A stretch of DNA of 64,000 nt from Acanthochlamys bracteata (lineage: Eukaryota > Streptophyta > Magnoliopsida > Pandanales > Velloziaceae): NCBI GenBank assembly GCA_019914995.1, contig CM034126.1, forward strand, positions 1,183,001 to 1,247,000, written 5' to 3'. Position 1 is the first letter of the stretch. Each line of letters begins with the position of its first letter. A program made the position numbers and the translations under genes. The notes below the pieces were generated by a model. The model worked only from the letters and a program-made list of their open reading frames with translations, was not told where the DNA came from and did not search any database. Positions 52,273 through 64,000 of the stretch are shown here, piece by piece.

Positions 52273-52525
52273 TGTCGAAATATCGGTGATTGCCAGTTGC
52301 CGACGGCGCCGGTCATTAGCGTGCTCCGCAGCCGTTGGTGAGAGCTTTTCTGCTTCCTAATAACGTGTTTTATTGAAATGGGCTTTGGTGGTTGGTCGAT
52401 AGTGGCCTTAGATGTATTGGTCGAGGCCCATTAACAAATCGCTTTAGTTAACTGGCTTCTCTCTCGCAACAATCAGAGCAATTCCCAATCTCAGTCTACA
52501 GACGAACGGAATAGAAAGCAGCAAA
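52273..52525. promoter_or_regulatory. Shared bidirectional promoter of ALG8 and ATP synthase delta'
   Basis: Only 253 bp separate the two start codons. TGGGCT (52379-52384) and GGCCCA (52425-52430) are site II elements, frequent in plant genes for mitochondrial respiratory complexes. No clear TATA box is present on either strand. Both directions must be driven from here unless leader introns exist. Confidence 0.6.
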
Positions 52526-54671
52526 ATGATTCGTAACGCCGCCGCACGAGCGATGCTATACCGCCGATCTTCTCCAGTAACCTATCGCCGGAACATGTCT
52601 ACAGCGGCGCAAGTCCCTGCTGCGCCTGCGGAAGACTCGGCGTTCGTCGATGCGTGGAAGAAGGTGGCTCCTAACATTGAACCACCCAAGACTCCGTCGT
52701 CCTTCATGAAGCCACGCCCGCCGGCGCCTTCCTCTCTCCCGTCGAAGCTTACGCTCAATTTCGTGCTTCCTTACCAATCCGAGATCTCAGCTAAAGAGGT
52801 CTGGTTGCATATCTGTCTCTTTCTTTCTGATTGGTTTCTGTTGGTTGTGAGATTTTGATTGAAGTTTTGTGTTTTGTCGATCTATATCATGCAGTTTGGC
52901 GTTGTTTTTGCGGTGAAATCTCATGTTTGTAGTTTTCTGATTAATCAGTAGAATCGATGCACGGTTGAATCGAGTTCTATACATTGCTTCTTTTGGTTAA
53001 ATGATAGGGAATGAATAATCTGGTAACGTCATGGGTGAATTTAGGTAAGTTTATCTCTAGTTTTCTTTTGAGTGATGAGGTAATAAGCAGTATTTGTTTG
53101 TGAGCCATACAAGGACATGATGATAGAAATTCATAGGAGCGAGACTGTTTGGGAAACTGGATTTTGTTTTTGGGAAATGTGGTTCCCAATTAGGATTTGG
53201 ACAAATGTTATGTTGGTCCTCTGAAGATTGGTCCCAAATTGATCTGTAGTGAGGATTTGATGATTCTTCAATGATGAACTTGTCCAGATTTATACTTTAC
53301 AGTTTGATGTTGTTAGTCTTATTCAAACTGTGGGTAACTATGAGCTACTTGTTGTGTATTTAGTCATGGTTGCGCGTGCAACTTCACGCTGAGCCAAACT
53401 CACAAGCCTTCAGCTCTAGGAGTTTGCTTCTGCATGTGTTTGTTATCTTTTTGTTTATATGCCACTGTAGGACTGTTTTCTGCTGTGCATTCTAGTACTT
53501 AACATGGAATTCTCTTAGAAACTGTTAAGTGCATCTAATCTATAATGTATGCCACATTATATTTGTCTTGGCATTTCATTATTTTTCCAGGAAGTATGAG
53601 CATTGTAGGAAAGTAAAGTCATTACTAGCGATACATGTCTCATCAATTTTTTTCTTCAGTCACTGCTTTAAGTATTAAATATGATTCTAAAGGTTCTGGG
53701 TATATATTTTTACATAATTTCGGTTGGAGGAAGCTGCAGTTAAATTATATGTTCTTAGTAAACAAAGTGATGTGTTCATTCGTTCTCTTTCCCACTATAT
53801 GCTGAATATGCTAATGTTAGCTTGTGCTACTCATGTTGACCAAAGAGGATATGCTTGTGGTAAAACTGTCTTTATATGTGATGAAAACCATATCTTCAAA
53901 AAGACGGCATTTTGAGAATCTACCGTGAATGGAAAAAGAAACTAGTAGTTACTGTCAAATGGAATTGAAAAAGAATCCACCGTATTTGGCAGTATAGTAC
54001 TCTAGGTAGTGACATTGGACATGGAAAAATTGTAATATCTCTTTTGTCATTCTTAGGTTGTAGTAAGCAGCACATTGTGTTATTAGGGAATATCGTTGAG
54101 GTTTTCTGATTGATATTCTTCCTTCCCTCTTTCTATAGGTCATGTTCATCAGGATTGCCAGTATGGTTGCTAATTGCTATTACATTGGTTTTTCATCTTA
54201 ATATTCTGTGAATGGAAAGTGTAATTCTTGTCTACTTGATGATGAATTTTAGTTTGTTATTGATATAGATATTCTTGTTTGAAGATATATCCATAAAGCA
54301 TTATATATTTGCTCTTGTTCTCTCAGGTTGATATGGTCATTATTCCTGCAACTACTGGGCAAATGGGTGTTTTGCCTGGACATGTAGCCACCATTGCTGA
54401 GCTGAAGCCTGGTGTTCTCTCTGTCCATGAAGGGAATGATGTGACCAAGTACTTTGTAAGCAGTGGGTTTGCGTTTATCCATGCAAATTCTTATGCGGAT
54501 ATCGTGGCTGTCGAAGCTGTCCCTCTTGATCATATTGATCCGGGCTTGGTTCAGAAGGGCATCGCTGACTTCCAACAAAAGCTTAGCACAGCCTCTACTG
54601 ACTTGGAGAAGGCTGAAGCCCAAATTGGTGTTGATGTCCATAGTGCACTCAATGCTGCACTAACAGGATGA
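52526..54671 (+). CDS. Mitochondrial ATP synthase subunit delta' (F1 central stalk)
   Basis: Equivalent of the bacterial epsilon subunit; part of the rotating central stalk of mitochondrial F1Fo-ATP synthase. Exons 52526-52798 and 54327-54671 (TGA) give 205 residues, the normal plant length. The N-terminus is Arg/Ala/Ser-rich and without acids for the first 35 residues ([16 protein letters not shown]), a mitochondrial presequence. The beta-sandwich domain begins at [18 protein letters not shown] and contains [20 protein letters not shown] and [20 protein letters not shown]. The C-terminal helical pair includes [20 protein letters not shown]. The 1.5-kb intron holds no other gene. It is transcribed away from ALG8 and towards LON2. 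Confidence 0.95.
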
Positions 54672-55674
54672 GTTGTTTCTTTTCTGCACCTTTTGTGAAA
54701 TGATTTGAATGGTTGAGCAACACAGAATTGTGGAAGGAGAAGAATAAGCAAGTTGTATGCTCAAATTGTATGCTCGGTTCCTCCCTTTTTGCATATTTTG
54801 TATTAAACCAACATTAGCTTATTGAATCCGTTTTGGATTTGTATCACTTGGTCGTTACATGTGCTGACAACCCGTGGTTTTTGTAATCGATGGTGTTGCA
54901 TGTTTTCTTATGGCATTTCCTTCAAATGCACCTCTTCTCTGAGCAAGACTACTGTATTATCCTGAATGAAATTCCATTTCATGTTTTAGCGTATGTAGAT
55001 TGCCTAGTACTTCAGCTATTTTAGTGAAGGAGGGTTAATGAAACATAGCTCATATCTACGTTAAGAGGTTGCCTCGGTTGTCTGGCGGAATTGTCGCTAG
55101 AGCTTGGTTATGAGTTACATAATTCTCTTTCAGCCAAAAAATGTTGTTTTAAACACTGATTTTAGCTGCGCTGTATGTTGATACTGATTCACCTGAATAA
55201 CAAAGGTGCAATGATTTGCTAAATGCTGTACGATACTTGCAGAAGCATTGATGCCATTGTGATAAACAATCCAACTTGACTTTACTCTTTTTTCTAGCTC
55301 AAGTAAAAGCACTAGTCATCACAAAGATGAACAACTCACGGAGACAACAGGTAGATGAATGATTTTATTGATTTATAAACCTGTAGAGACGAGAACTTCC
55401 AACCTATGGTACATCTGGAGGAGACCAAGCAATCTGCGCCTTATCTTCTCTCTTCCTCTCTTGACTAATTGTACAATGTTAACCACATATTGATGAGCTT
55501 TGTCGTTAGGATGATAAAGAGGATATGCCGGAAAGTATGAAGATAATACATCCTCTTGCTAACAAGATGTGCTCATGGTCCTTATGTAGTTGCTCGTGTA
55601 CATCTGAGTATAAAGGATAAACTGCAGAAGTGTCAGCAATTTTTCCTAAATAATTGATGGCTTGAAGCAGGTTT
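54672..55674. other. Convergent 3' regions of ATP synthase delta' and LON2
   Basis: The 1-kb gap between two stop codons of facing genes holds no coding frame of note. It is likely shared by the two 3' UTRs and terminators; a TGTATTAAACC string near 54800 lies in the former's 3' UTR. Confidence 0.45.
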
Positions 55675-58600
55675 TCATAACTTAGAATGTTGTCTCCAAG
55701 GATAGCCCCCTTCAAAAGCTTGTTCAAGAACATCTTCCATCCTCTTGGCAGGTACGATCTGTTCAAACGACATACCCAAGAATCGGAATTGTCAGCGAAA
55801 CACATTATTAAACAGAATTATGACGAAGCTTAAAATCAATGTTTAAGCTCAGTTAATATCATAGAGACCTAATAAACAGCAAGTCTCACAACTTTGCAAG
55901 ATTCTTCATATAAACAGTAAGACAGAAGAAGAAAAATGAACTTCATTTATTTCCTTAATTCCATTTAGAAAGGATTAGCAATTCAAAGAAAGCAGCTACC
56001 TCGATAGAAGAAAGTACAGACGACGGAATCTCAACTAGGTCCTTCAAATTACGATCTGGTAGGATAACTCGCTTGATGCCATACCGATGAGCAGCCAAGA
56101 CCTGAGTATTATAGAAATTATAAGAGCTCAACTTTCTAACAAAGGCTATGCAAAATCTGAAAAGGCACATCGACGATTATAAAGAATCGAGTATTTAATC
56201 GATGAGGAAATGCACCATAGTTAGAACTCTAATGAGATGATGTAACAATGTAAACAACAACTTAGTTGGTACCAGTCATACTTGAGCGAACATCTGTAAG
56301 CAAGATGTTCAACAAATACCTTATCCTTTATGCCACCAACAGGCAATACAAGGCCCCTTAGAGTCATTTCCCCAGTCATTGCGGTGTCTGCTCGGACTTT
56401 TCTTTGGCTGAACAAAGACACCAGCGCTGTTACCAGTGTCACACCAGCAGATGGTCCATCTTTTGGCACTGCCCCAGCAGGAAAATGTATATGCACATCC
56501 CTCTCCTGCAGCAAATTGACTTCACTGCTACCTGACAGACAAAGATCTGCAGCTCTTGCTCTTACCTGAAAACAAATAAAGAATGAAATGGATGAACATA
56601 ATTTTAACTACATATTGAAAATTTCCTATTCTTAGTAACAAAGATCACATTGTACTAATTCTTATCAGTATTTAGTCTCGTGAACTATCCATTCTACAGG
56701 TTACAAGCAGGATGAATTATAACTTATATTAAGTAAACCTTGCAATTATCCACAATAAAACTAAATACTTAAAAGATATCAAGCACAAGATGACCATATA
56801 TGAAATTTCTATTGGCATTCAATAAAATCCTTATTATTAAGGCACTTAAGTCTTGATAACATTTTCATTGCTGACAAATTTCTAAGGATCTTTTCCATTC
56901 ATGTATATAGAAAATTGTCGGGTCCTGACATCATGTTACAAATATCAGTAACTAGTAGCGATGTAGAAATATTAAACTAAAGGTAGCGGAGTGTAACTTG
57001 TTCTCACATCAGTCATCAATATGTAGCCCTTGATTGCTAGAATGACGAATTAGCAAATTCTATCGCTCATAAAAGGCTAGCTTGTTCATATTGTGACTTT
57101 TTTGTCATTTACAGCTGGTAATGAAAATGCCATGAAGTTGTAGATGATTTTACCAGAACTTAACCGGTTCTTGTACTGCTCTGTTAGTTATTATATTTAC
57201 GAATGTCGTGTCTAAAACAGCAGTATTACAAGTTCCACTGTTGGCTAAGAATACAATGAACTAAGGCTACTGGTTCTAGACACATTTCAGAAGAGACAGC
57301 AGCCAAAGATCTCACCAAATAAGTCTGAAGCGAGACTTCAATAGAAAAAACATATTTCATTGTGATTACATGCAGCTGTAGATGTGATTGATAACCTGTT
57401 TCACTTGATCCATTTGATGCACACATTGGATAAGAATGCATAACCTACGAACTGAAATATAGTCTCCAAAATATGTGCGAATGCGAGACCTACACTAACA
57501 TCAAACAATTGCAGAAGGAGAATTAAATAGGAGAAAAGATGTAATACCCATGTGAGTGCTATCTGTGCTGATTCTTTGATTACATCACCAAGTTGTCCTG
57601 TCAGCCGCAAATTCCCCTTTCCTATCATTGTTGTGGCCTCAATAAATTGCACTTCACCACCAAATGATGTCCATACAAGACCAACTGATACCCCTGGAGT
57701 CGCCGCACGTTCTGCAGCTTCTCCATCCCCAAATCGAGGAGGCTGTGTATTAGACATGCATCACACAAGTTATGTTTATTACAACAAATGTTGTTACGTC
57801 ATACGAACAAGGATAATTTGTAAATAAGATAAACTAAAAGAAGATAAAAAGCAATTACCCCAAGAACATGTTCCAGCATAGCCTCATCCACTACCAAAGA
57901 TGGACTATTCCTAAGAACATTTGAAATTTCTTGGCTGTTAACGCCGATAGGAATTACTTCCATCTCAACTTCAGCACTATCAGCAAGCCTTGTATCCAGT
58001 AAAGTAGACATTGGACCTACATCTCTACTTATCTGAACAGTGTGATCTTGTTCTGCAATCTTTACAGCAGCAGCACGTGCAAGGGCAGCTAACTTACGCT
58101 CAAGGTTACGCACACCAGCTTCTCTGGTGTATCTGCAAATAATAAGTCCAACCATAGCCTACAAGCATCCACAGTATGCAACGAGTTTCAGTCATTGTCA
58201 TTAAAAAACAAGTATAGGAAGGTTGAGGATCATTAATTTTGAAGGCGTCTTTAGTTGTTGGCTTATATTATGGTCATTGCCATATCAGGTCAAGCTTTGG
58301 GGTTCAGTAAGTGAACAACAAGACTTGCCAAGATCAACTGCCACTCCATATTATCCCCTAACCACGACTGGCGTACTTAGTGCGTTTTTCAAATGTCCGA
58401 AACTGAGTTTCGTGAAAGTGAAAACTAGGAAGTAGAATTTTTTGAAAAATAAAATGAAAGTGGAGTTCAGTGTTTGTGTTTCAAAAGTTTTTGAAAGTGT
58501 GTTGAAAATTGAAAAATATAATTGTATTGGAAAGTGTGCAAATAAGAAAGTTGAAACTGAAGTTCCGCATGTGGAAGTGGAGTTCTGAGTTACTTGTGTA

Positions 58601-61600
58601 ATCGAAACATATGAACCGTTCGAAACTCAAAATCTGGCGGAGAAAGTAGAGTTACGGGCATTTCAAATACACCCTTAGACATCTAGACAATTTTCTCTGA
58701 GCTTGAAGTTTTGCTCCTTAGTGAACCCTCTACATCTGTATTATGCGTCTTTAACATAAAAAGAAACCTAGAGAAGTTATAAGCAATAAAGTGAATAAAA
58801 TAATATAGGTAGTCTTCTGAACTCTAATTCTTGACATTATGAAATTGGAAACTAAGAATCAAGACTTCAACAATGAATTGAAAAGATGAATGGACTATAT
58901 CACAGGACAAACAACCAACTTCATTTAAGGAAAAATAACATAGCTTTTGGAATCATGATTACTGATTCTTGCACCTGTTTGGGGATAAACTTATTGCACA
59001 TGTCCTCATAAAACACAATAACTAAGGCAATTTCACCTCTCTTGTTCAATTTGATTAGAGATGAAGCAAGATGAATATGTGCCACCACTAACAGAAGAGT
59101 ATACTTTCTAATTGAGCTTCATTCATAGACAATGGAATTAAGTTATGGACTAGACAAGCAATGAAATGTAAAGAACTGTTACCTCAGGAATTTGAAGAAA
59201 CTCAGGACTCAATCCATGCCGTTCTAGAACTCGTGGTATCAAGTGGCTCATCGCTATTCTTAGCTTCTCTTCGGGTGTATAACCTGGCAGCTGGATGACC
59301 TCCATGCGGTCCAAAAGTGGTGGCGGAATTGGTTGAATCCTATTTGCTGTCGCAACAAAAATGACCTTTGACAAGTCAAATGGAACATTCAAGTAGCTGG
59401 TTATCTTGGATCAAGGAAATTACAAAATAATGTGTAAGATACTATATGCTCGAGTTATGCACAGTTAATTATGCATAAAACTTAGATGTTAAACTTGAAC
59501 TTTTTTCTTGTTAGGCTTTTGAGAATGGTTGTCTTGGATCAAGAAAAATACAAAATAACGTGTTAGATGCTATATGCTTGAGCAAGAACAGTTAATTATG
59601 CATAAAAACTTAGATGTTAGACAGTCAATTATGCATAAAACTTAGATGTTAGACAGTTAATTATGTATAAAACTTAGATGCATAAAAGAGTCAATTATGT
59701 CCAGCAGCCCTAGCTCGGTTAAGCACCAAAGAGGCTGGGTTGCATGCAAACTATAAGCCTGGAGCTCCAAATAGGTGCTACACGCCTTGTCCTTTTGCTG
59801 TGGGCAACTCAAAAAATGACAATATAAGCTGTGCATTATCACAAAATGTAACAAAGAGGTGGAAATTTTGACATAAATCTGATACTTAAAATTGATGGCT
59901 TTGTGGATTTTGCAAAGATGACTTAATTCTAGCATATTACAAACTGAATTAGGAGAAAGTCAAATTGGAAATTATGTAAGGATACTGATCAGTGAATGCT
60001 TTATTCTGCTCAGGATCAAGTACTTCCAATAGTGCCGAAGCTGGATCTCCACGGACATCAGAACCTGTCTTATCAATTTCATCAAGCAGCATAACTGGGT
60101 TGCTGACCCCGGCTCTCTATAAGCAAAAGTAAGAATGAGGAGGAAAGATACTTGTCACATACAAAACGTCATAGTATAACATGTGTTAATTCAAACAAGA
60201 GCGACTAGCCTAAAAAATGTACTGAAGAAGTTGAATTGAGTAGAAACTATCATTACATGACAATTTAAATAGAAAGAGATCCATATAACATGTTTGATAC
60301 AACATAATCAAGAAAATAGAAATCAACCTCAGCATCATATACTTAAAGATAACATAAAAGCTCAAGTAGTAATTCTTGAGACTTGAAATGAAAATAATCC
60401 ATCCACACTGACTAATGGCTGATGCTTAACCTGGTTCTCATCTGTTTGTATATTTTCCAACTGATAGACCATTACAAAATCTTATTTTGCAGCAAAATAA
60501 ATGCAACATTGGGGAATCTAGCCAGTTCAGAAGATTAACTCATTCAAAGACAGTGGAGAAGGTAAACTTGTGTCGTTAGGTCAATCCAACCACAAAGCTA
60601 TGTGCATCAATATTGCGCATTTATACTAGTTGGCTACTCTCCTTTTGGTCCGACTCTCTCTATCGATTAGTAACCAGATTAATCTGTTTGCATTCTTGTA
60701 TAGATGTGAAGCTTTAACGTGGAGACCAGTATTTGATTCTTGACAGTTGTTAATGTTTGAGAAGGTTATCAAATCTCAACTCATGGTTTGAATTTGAAGC
60801 TTTGTATGAGCAAACTAGTGTCGTATTACAGAAACACAAAAAACATCTGAGCAACCAACCTATCCTAGATCTGAACCTACCAGTCAGAGCTAAGATTCAG
60901 TTCAGTTGGGTCCAGCATTCAAGTCCCTGATAAACAGGTCCAAATCGGGTCTGGGTCTAATGTAGTACCAGCCATGAACACCCTTGCAATAATGCGAAAT
61001 CCCATAAGATGTAGCCTAGGAAATAGCTCCAATAAATATTATCATGGGAAATTTGGTGCGATGATGCAAGCAACTCTAGCAATAATCAATAAGAGTTAAA
61101 AAATGAAATGAGAAATAATTTCACACCTTCAGCCCTTCAATAAGGCGCCCTGGCATGCTCCCTATGTATGTCCTTCTATGACCCCTGATGTCAGCCTCAT
61201 CCTTTACACCACCTAAAGATATCCGTATAAATTTTCTGTTCAAAGCTGTTGCAATTGATGATGCCAATGAAGTCTTCCCAACACCAGGTGGACCAACAAA
61301 ACAAAGAACTGGACCCCTGGCATCTGGTTTGAGCTGTGGTACATTATTTTCACAATATTAGAAAACAACAATATACGAGAACAAGTTTGGTTGAAATAAG
61401 TATTGATTTCAACCTTGCGCACTGCTAAATATTCAATAATCCGCTGCTTCACTTTGACAAGGCCATAATGATCATTATCTAGGCGCTCCTTTGCAACCCT
61501 GAGATCAAGTTCGGGTTCTTCACTGACTTTCTGCCAAGGAAGATCGGCAAGTAGTTCCAAATAAACACGTGAGCTACTGTATCCCGGCTGTTGAGGTTGC

Positions 61601-63760
61601 ATTTTCCTAAGTCGCCTGCAGAGAGGCATTTCTAGTGAGTGACTAGCATTTGAAAGTGGACACATATATTCACCAAAAAGAGAAGTGGAGAAATATAACT
61701 ACTAGGTGCTAGTAAGTGCTATGCACTCATGCAGTATAACAATATTAGAAGATAAGATTATTACCGGAAATACAAGAAGCACTGTGGTAGTAATGCAGAC
61801 GGATATAGCACATTCAAACCAGTAACTTAGAGCCAGTAAATGACTATAAAACTCTCATCTGAAATATGAAATGGAAGAAATTTGTTTCTAACAATTATTT
61901 CTGTTTCAATAGCAAGAACTGGGCTTTTTAGAGAGCAATGAGGCCTACTTCTATTAATCCGTATAAGAAAATTACAGTTTCTGTAAGAAATGAGACAGAA
62001 GTCCAAGTACCTCTTAGGAGGATCTACAAAGAGTTTATTGAGTCACAAGAAAGTTTCCAATAAGTATTTAATGGGTTTATTGAGTTAAGTTATAATTATT
62101 TTAGATTGCAGATACTAACTAATGGGTTCTGCTATCTAAGAAGTCCAATATTTCCTACAACCATAATTCTAATAAAAAATAACTAAGAGATGCACTACGA
62201 GCACAAACATGATATAGAGTCCTCAAAGCATAACTGGAAGAAAAGGACATGTAGCTTACTGGAGTTCTTTCTGAGCGTGTTTCCATATATTAGAGGGCAT
62301 ACCAGCATCTTGCATCTTTCTTTCCAAGGCAGCTATATCATCCTCATCATCGTCGTTGTCTCCCAGTTCTTCTTTTATAGCTCTCATCTAAAAGAAACAC
62401 AAGCAAATGTAAGTTCTGAAAAACAGACTTAACCAACAATGTTCTAAATACAATGAACAAAGTTTTCATGGAGTGGATCACAAACATTAAAAAATAAAAC
62501 ACTTTATGACAGAAAACTATAGTCACTAGAAACTATAGTCACTATAAAGTGCTGGATCTATCAGAGAATATCTAAAAGTTCAAATGATAAAAAATATCTT
62601 TAGATTTCAGAATTCATGATTCAGCATGTGAGTTTCTAACTCCTTGGCACCAAAGAACTAAAATCAAACAATATAATCCAAAAGCAACAGAATGTTATGA
62701 ATAAAAGTAAAAAGTGATGTAAGTAGTCCAAATTTCAACAGGAAATTAGAAGTAAATCACAAAGCATCTTCACATCCTAACAAACATCATAGGGAAACAA
62801 CAAATAGCATAGTGCAAATCCAAAAGGGATAATGGAAAGAGGGGACTGCAATTCCCAATTGAACCTTTTTTTGCTATATTCTCAGTTCAATGAGTTAGTG
62901 AATCAAAGCAATTAAACGAACATTCAACTATATGTACATCTAGAGATATGGAGCAAATACCTTCCAGAATATTTGGGTGCTCAAACCTAGTTGATCTATC
63001 ATAGATAAGATTCTAAACTTGTTTCTCTTCAAAGAACTAGGAGGAAAGGAAAGGCAACTAAAGCTGTTTTGCGACGTGTAGGTGGTAATAAGTTACAACA
63101 CAGTGGATCTATATGGATCATTGGACATCTCTCAATCTCAAGAATAACTTGTACATTATATTTATTTGGCTTATTTGAGAAGCTTAAGCTTGCAATATGA
63201 TAGAATGACAGTATAAGGGAAGCTTTCATCAATATAATATTCTAGAATCAAAAAATTTTGGTATTACCATGCTATGAAGGTCCAAAACTTCTCAATAAGT
63301 CAAATGTAAGAAAGAGTCCTATGATGGCGATAACATTTTGCATAAGGAAACTGCTGAATCTCCTATTATAACCCAAAAGAGTCAAAACAAACCTGCTGTC
63401 GCAGAAGGAATTCTTTCTGAGACTTCGATAGCTGTCCCTCAACCTTTTGCGTGATCTTCTCTGCTACACGGATTGACTGTCAATGGCAAAATATATTCGA
63501 TTCAAAACTACATGGAAATTTTGTCCCAGTTATTATTCACATAAGATGACGGATCAAAGAACATGGTCTACCAAGCTTACCTGCAAATGTCTATCAACCA
63601 GTTCTGTAGCCTTTAGAAGCCTGACCTTCAAGTCAACTGAATCTAACACAGATAGTTGCTCCTCAAAGCTGATTTCAAAACTTGCAACAAAAATGTCTGC
63701 AAGCCTGTGAACTGGGACTGTATCAAGAAGCACTTTGGCCCTACCCACAGTTTTTTGCTT
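55675..63760 (-). CDS. LON2: Peroxisomal Lon protease LON2, N-terminus beyond the window
   Basis: ATP-dependent AAA+ serine protease of the peroxisome matrix, for matrix protein quality control. Twelve exons in phase: 63760-63581, 63476-63393, 62387-62260, 61615-61414, 61333-61127, 60116-59986, 59396-59183, 58158-57859, 57742-57548, 56565-56320, 56101-56000 and 55758-55675 give 690 residues; about 195 at the N-terminus are missing. Seen in order: end of the Lon N domain, acidic [16 protein letters not shown] linker, Walker A ([10 protein letters not shown]), Walker B (VMLLDEIDK), sensor [16 protein letters not shown] and the protease domain with catalytic Ser in PKDGPSAG and Lys in GGIKDK. 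The last exon ends WRQHSKL with a TGA stop; SKL is a canonical PTS1, which separates LON2 from organellar LON1. The gene continues past 64000. Confidence 0.94.
58380..58674. mobile_element. Tourist-like MITE in a LON2 intron
   Basis: A 295-bp non-coding segment is flanked by TTA (58377-58379 and 58675-58677). The left end GTGCGTTTTTCAAATGTCC resembles the inverted right end GGGTGTATTTGAAATGCCC, 13 of 19 matching. The interior is rich in GAAAGT and GAAACTGA words. It lies in the intron 58159-59182. Confidence 0.65.
59398..59700. repeat. Tandem duplication with nested short repeats in a LON2 intron
   Basis: A unit of about 128 bp starting GGTTATCTTGGATCAAG-like at 59399 recurs at 59527. Nested within, ACAGTTAATTATGCATAAAA plus CTTAGATGTTA is repeated four times at 30-35 bp steps up to 59690. 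It starts at the acceptor side of the exon 59396-59183 but does not appear to change it. Confidence 0.75.
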
Positions 63761-64000
63761 CTGTAACGATAACCAAAGTAAAATAAGCTCATTACAACAT
63801 AAAAATTATGACAAATGCTCTGATGAAAATATTTTAAGCTTCTGCACCAATTTCTAAAGAAGGCCCCATGTGAAGTAACAGAATCCTGCAACTTGCATTT
63901 GCCTAGAGCATGTTAGTTATACAGGGGCATGAATATGGTAACCTATGTCTCAGAAGCACAGTAATAAGCAACAAATATACATACGGTGTGTGACAAACAA
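63761..64000 (-). other. LON2 intron at the window edge
   Basis: No further LON2 exon is recognised before the window ends. The acceptor of exon 63760 lies at 63761-63762, so this is intron sequence. Confidence 0.6.

Noticed and set aside
55506..55805. 99-codon frame at the LON2 3' end
   Set aside because: It overlaps the last LON2 exon in another frame. The correct frame continues [18 protein letters not shown] and ends in SKL.

Overview
The window is nuclear DNA of a flowering plant, most likely a eudicot. Genes are split by many AT-rich, T-rich introns with GT..AG borders. The set includes plant-specific families (class III peroxidase, ATL RING-H2 ligase, chloroplast Cpn10, peroxisomal Lon). 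The gaps are AT-rich and hold DNA-transposon debris. I cannot name the species. All gene models below were built by hand from splice sites, reading phase and remembered family sequence; no database was searched.

Layout. (1) 1-9972, +: the last 19 coding exons of UPF1, the nonsense-mediated decay (NMD) helicase, with a Tourist-like MITE in one intron. (2) 9973-13313: UPF1 3' region, an unrecognised coding-like stretch on the minus strand, and a second MITE candidate. (3) 13322-19386: a complete-ended 6.1-kb hAT transposon. It has matching terminal inverted repeats, an 8-bp target duplication and a BED/DUF659 transposase gene lacking its C-terminal dimerisation region. It also carries a captured exon of the 26S proteasome ATPase gene RPT5. 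(4) 19928-29756, -: RPN1, 25 exons, 892 residues. (5) 32320-33717, +: a secreted class III peroxidase. (6) 34891-37363, -: chloroplast 10-kDa chaperonin, 6 exons. (7) 42927-44141, +: single-exon ATL4-like RING-H2 E3 ligase. (8) 47857-47928, +: initiator tRNA-Met with unusual T-arm changes. (9) 48348-52272, -: ALG8 glucosyltransferase, divergent from (10) 52526-54671, +: the mitochondrial ATP synthase delta' subunit. (11) 55675-63760, -: peroxisomal LON2, all but the N-terminal exons, ending in a PTS1 signal.

The genes are mostly housekeeping: RNA surveillance, protein turnover and folding, N-glycan assembly and ATP synthesis. They do not form one pathway. Gene order recalls two separate Arabidopsis neighbourhoods: UPF1, ATP synthase delta' and LON2 (around At5g47010-47040), and Cpn10, ATL4 and ALG8 (around At2g44650-60 and At3g60210-20). 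The window may therefore show an older order that Arabidopsis later split. Promoters of RPN1, Cpn10 and the ALG8/ATP synthase pair carry TGGGCC/T site II motifs.

No clearly new biological system was found. The observations most worth checking are a duplicated 3' splice site in UPF1 whose upstream copy would introduce an immediate stop codon (a possible NMD self-regulation switch), the proteasome exon captured by the hAT element, and the altered initiator tRNA.
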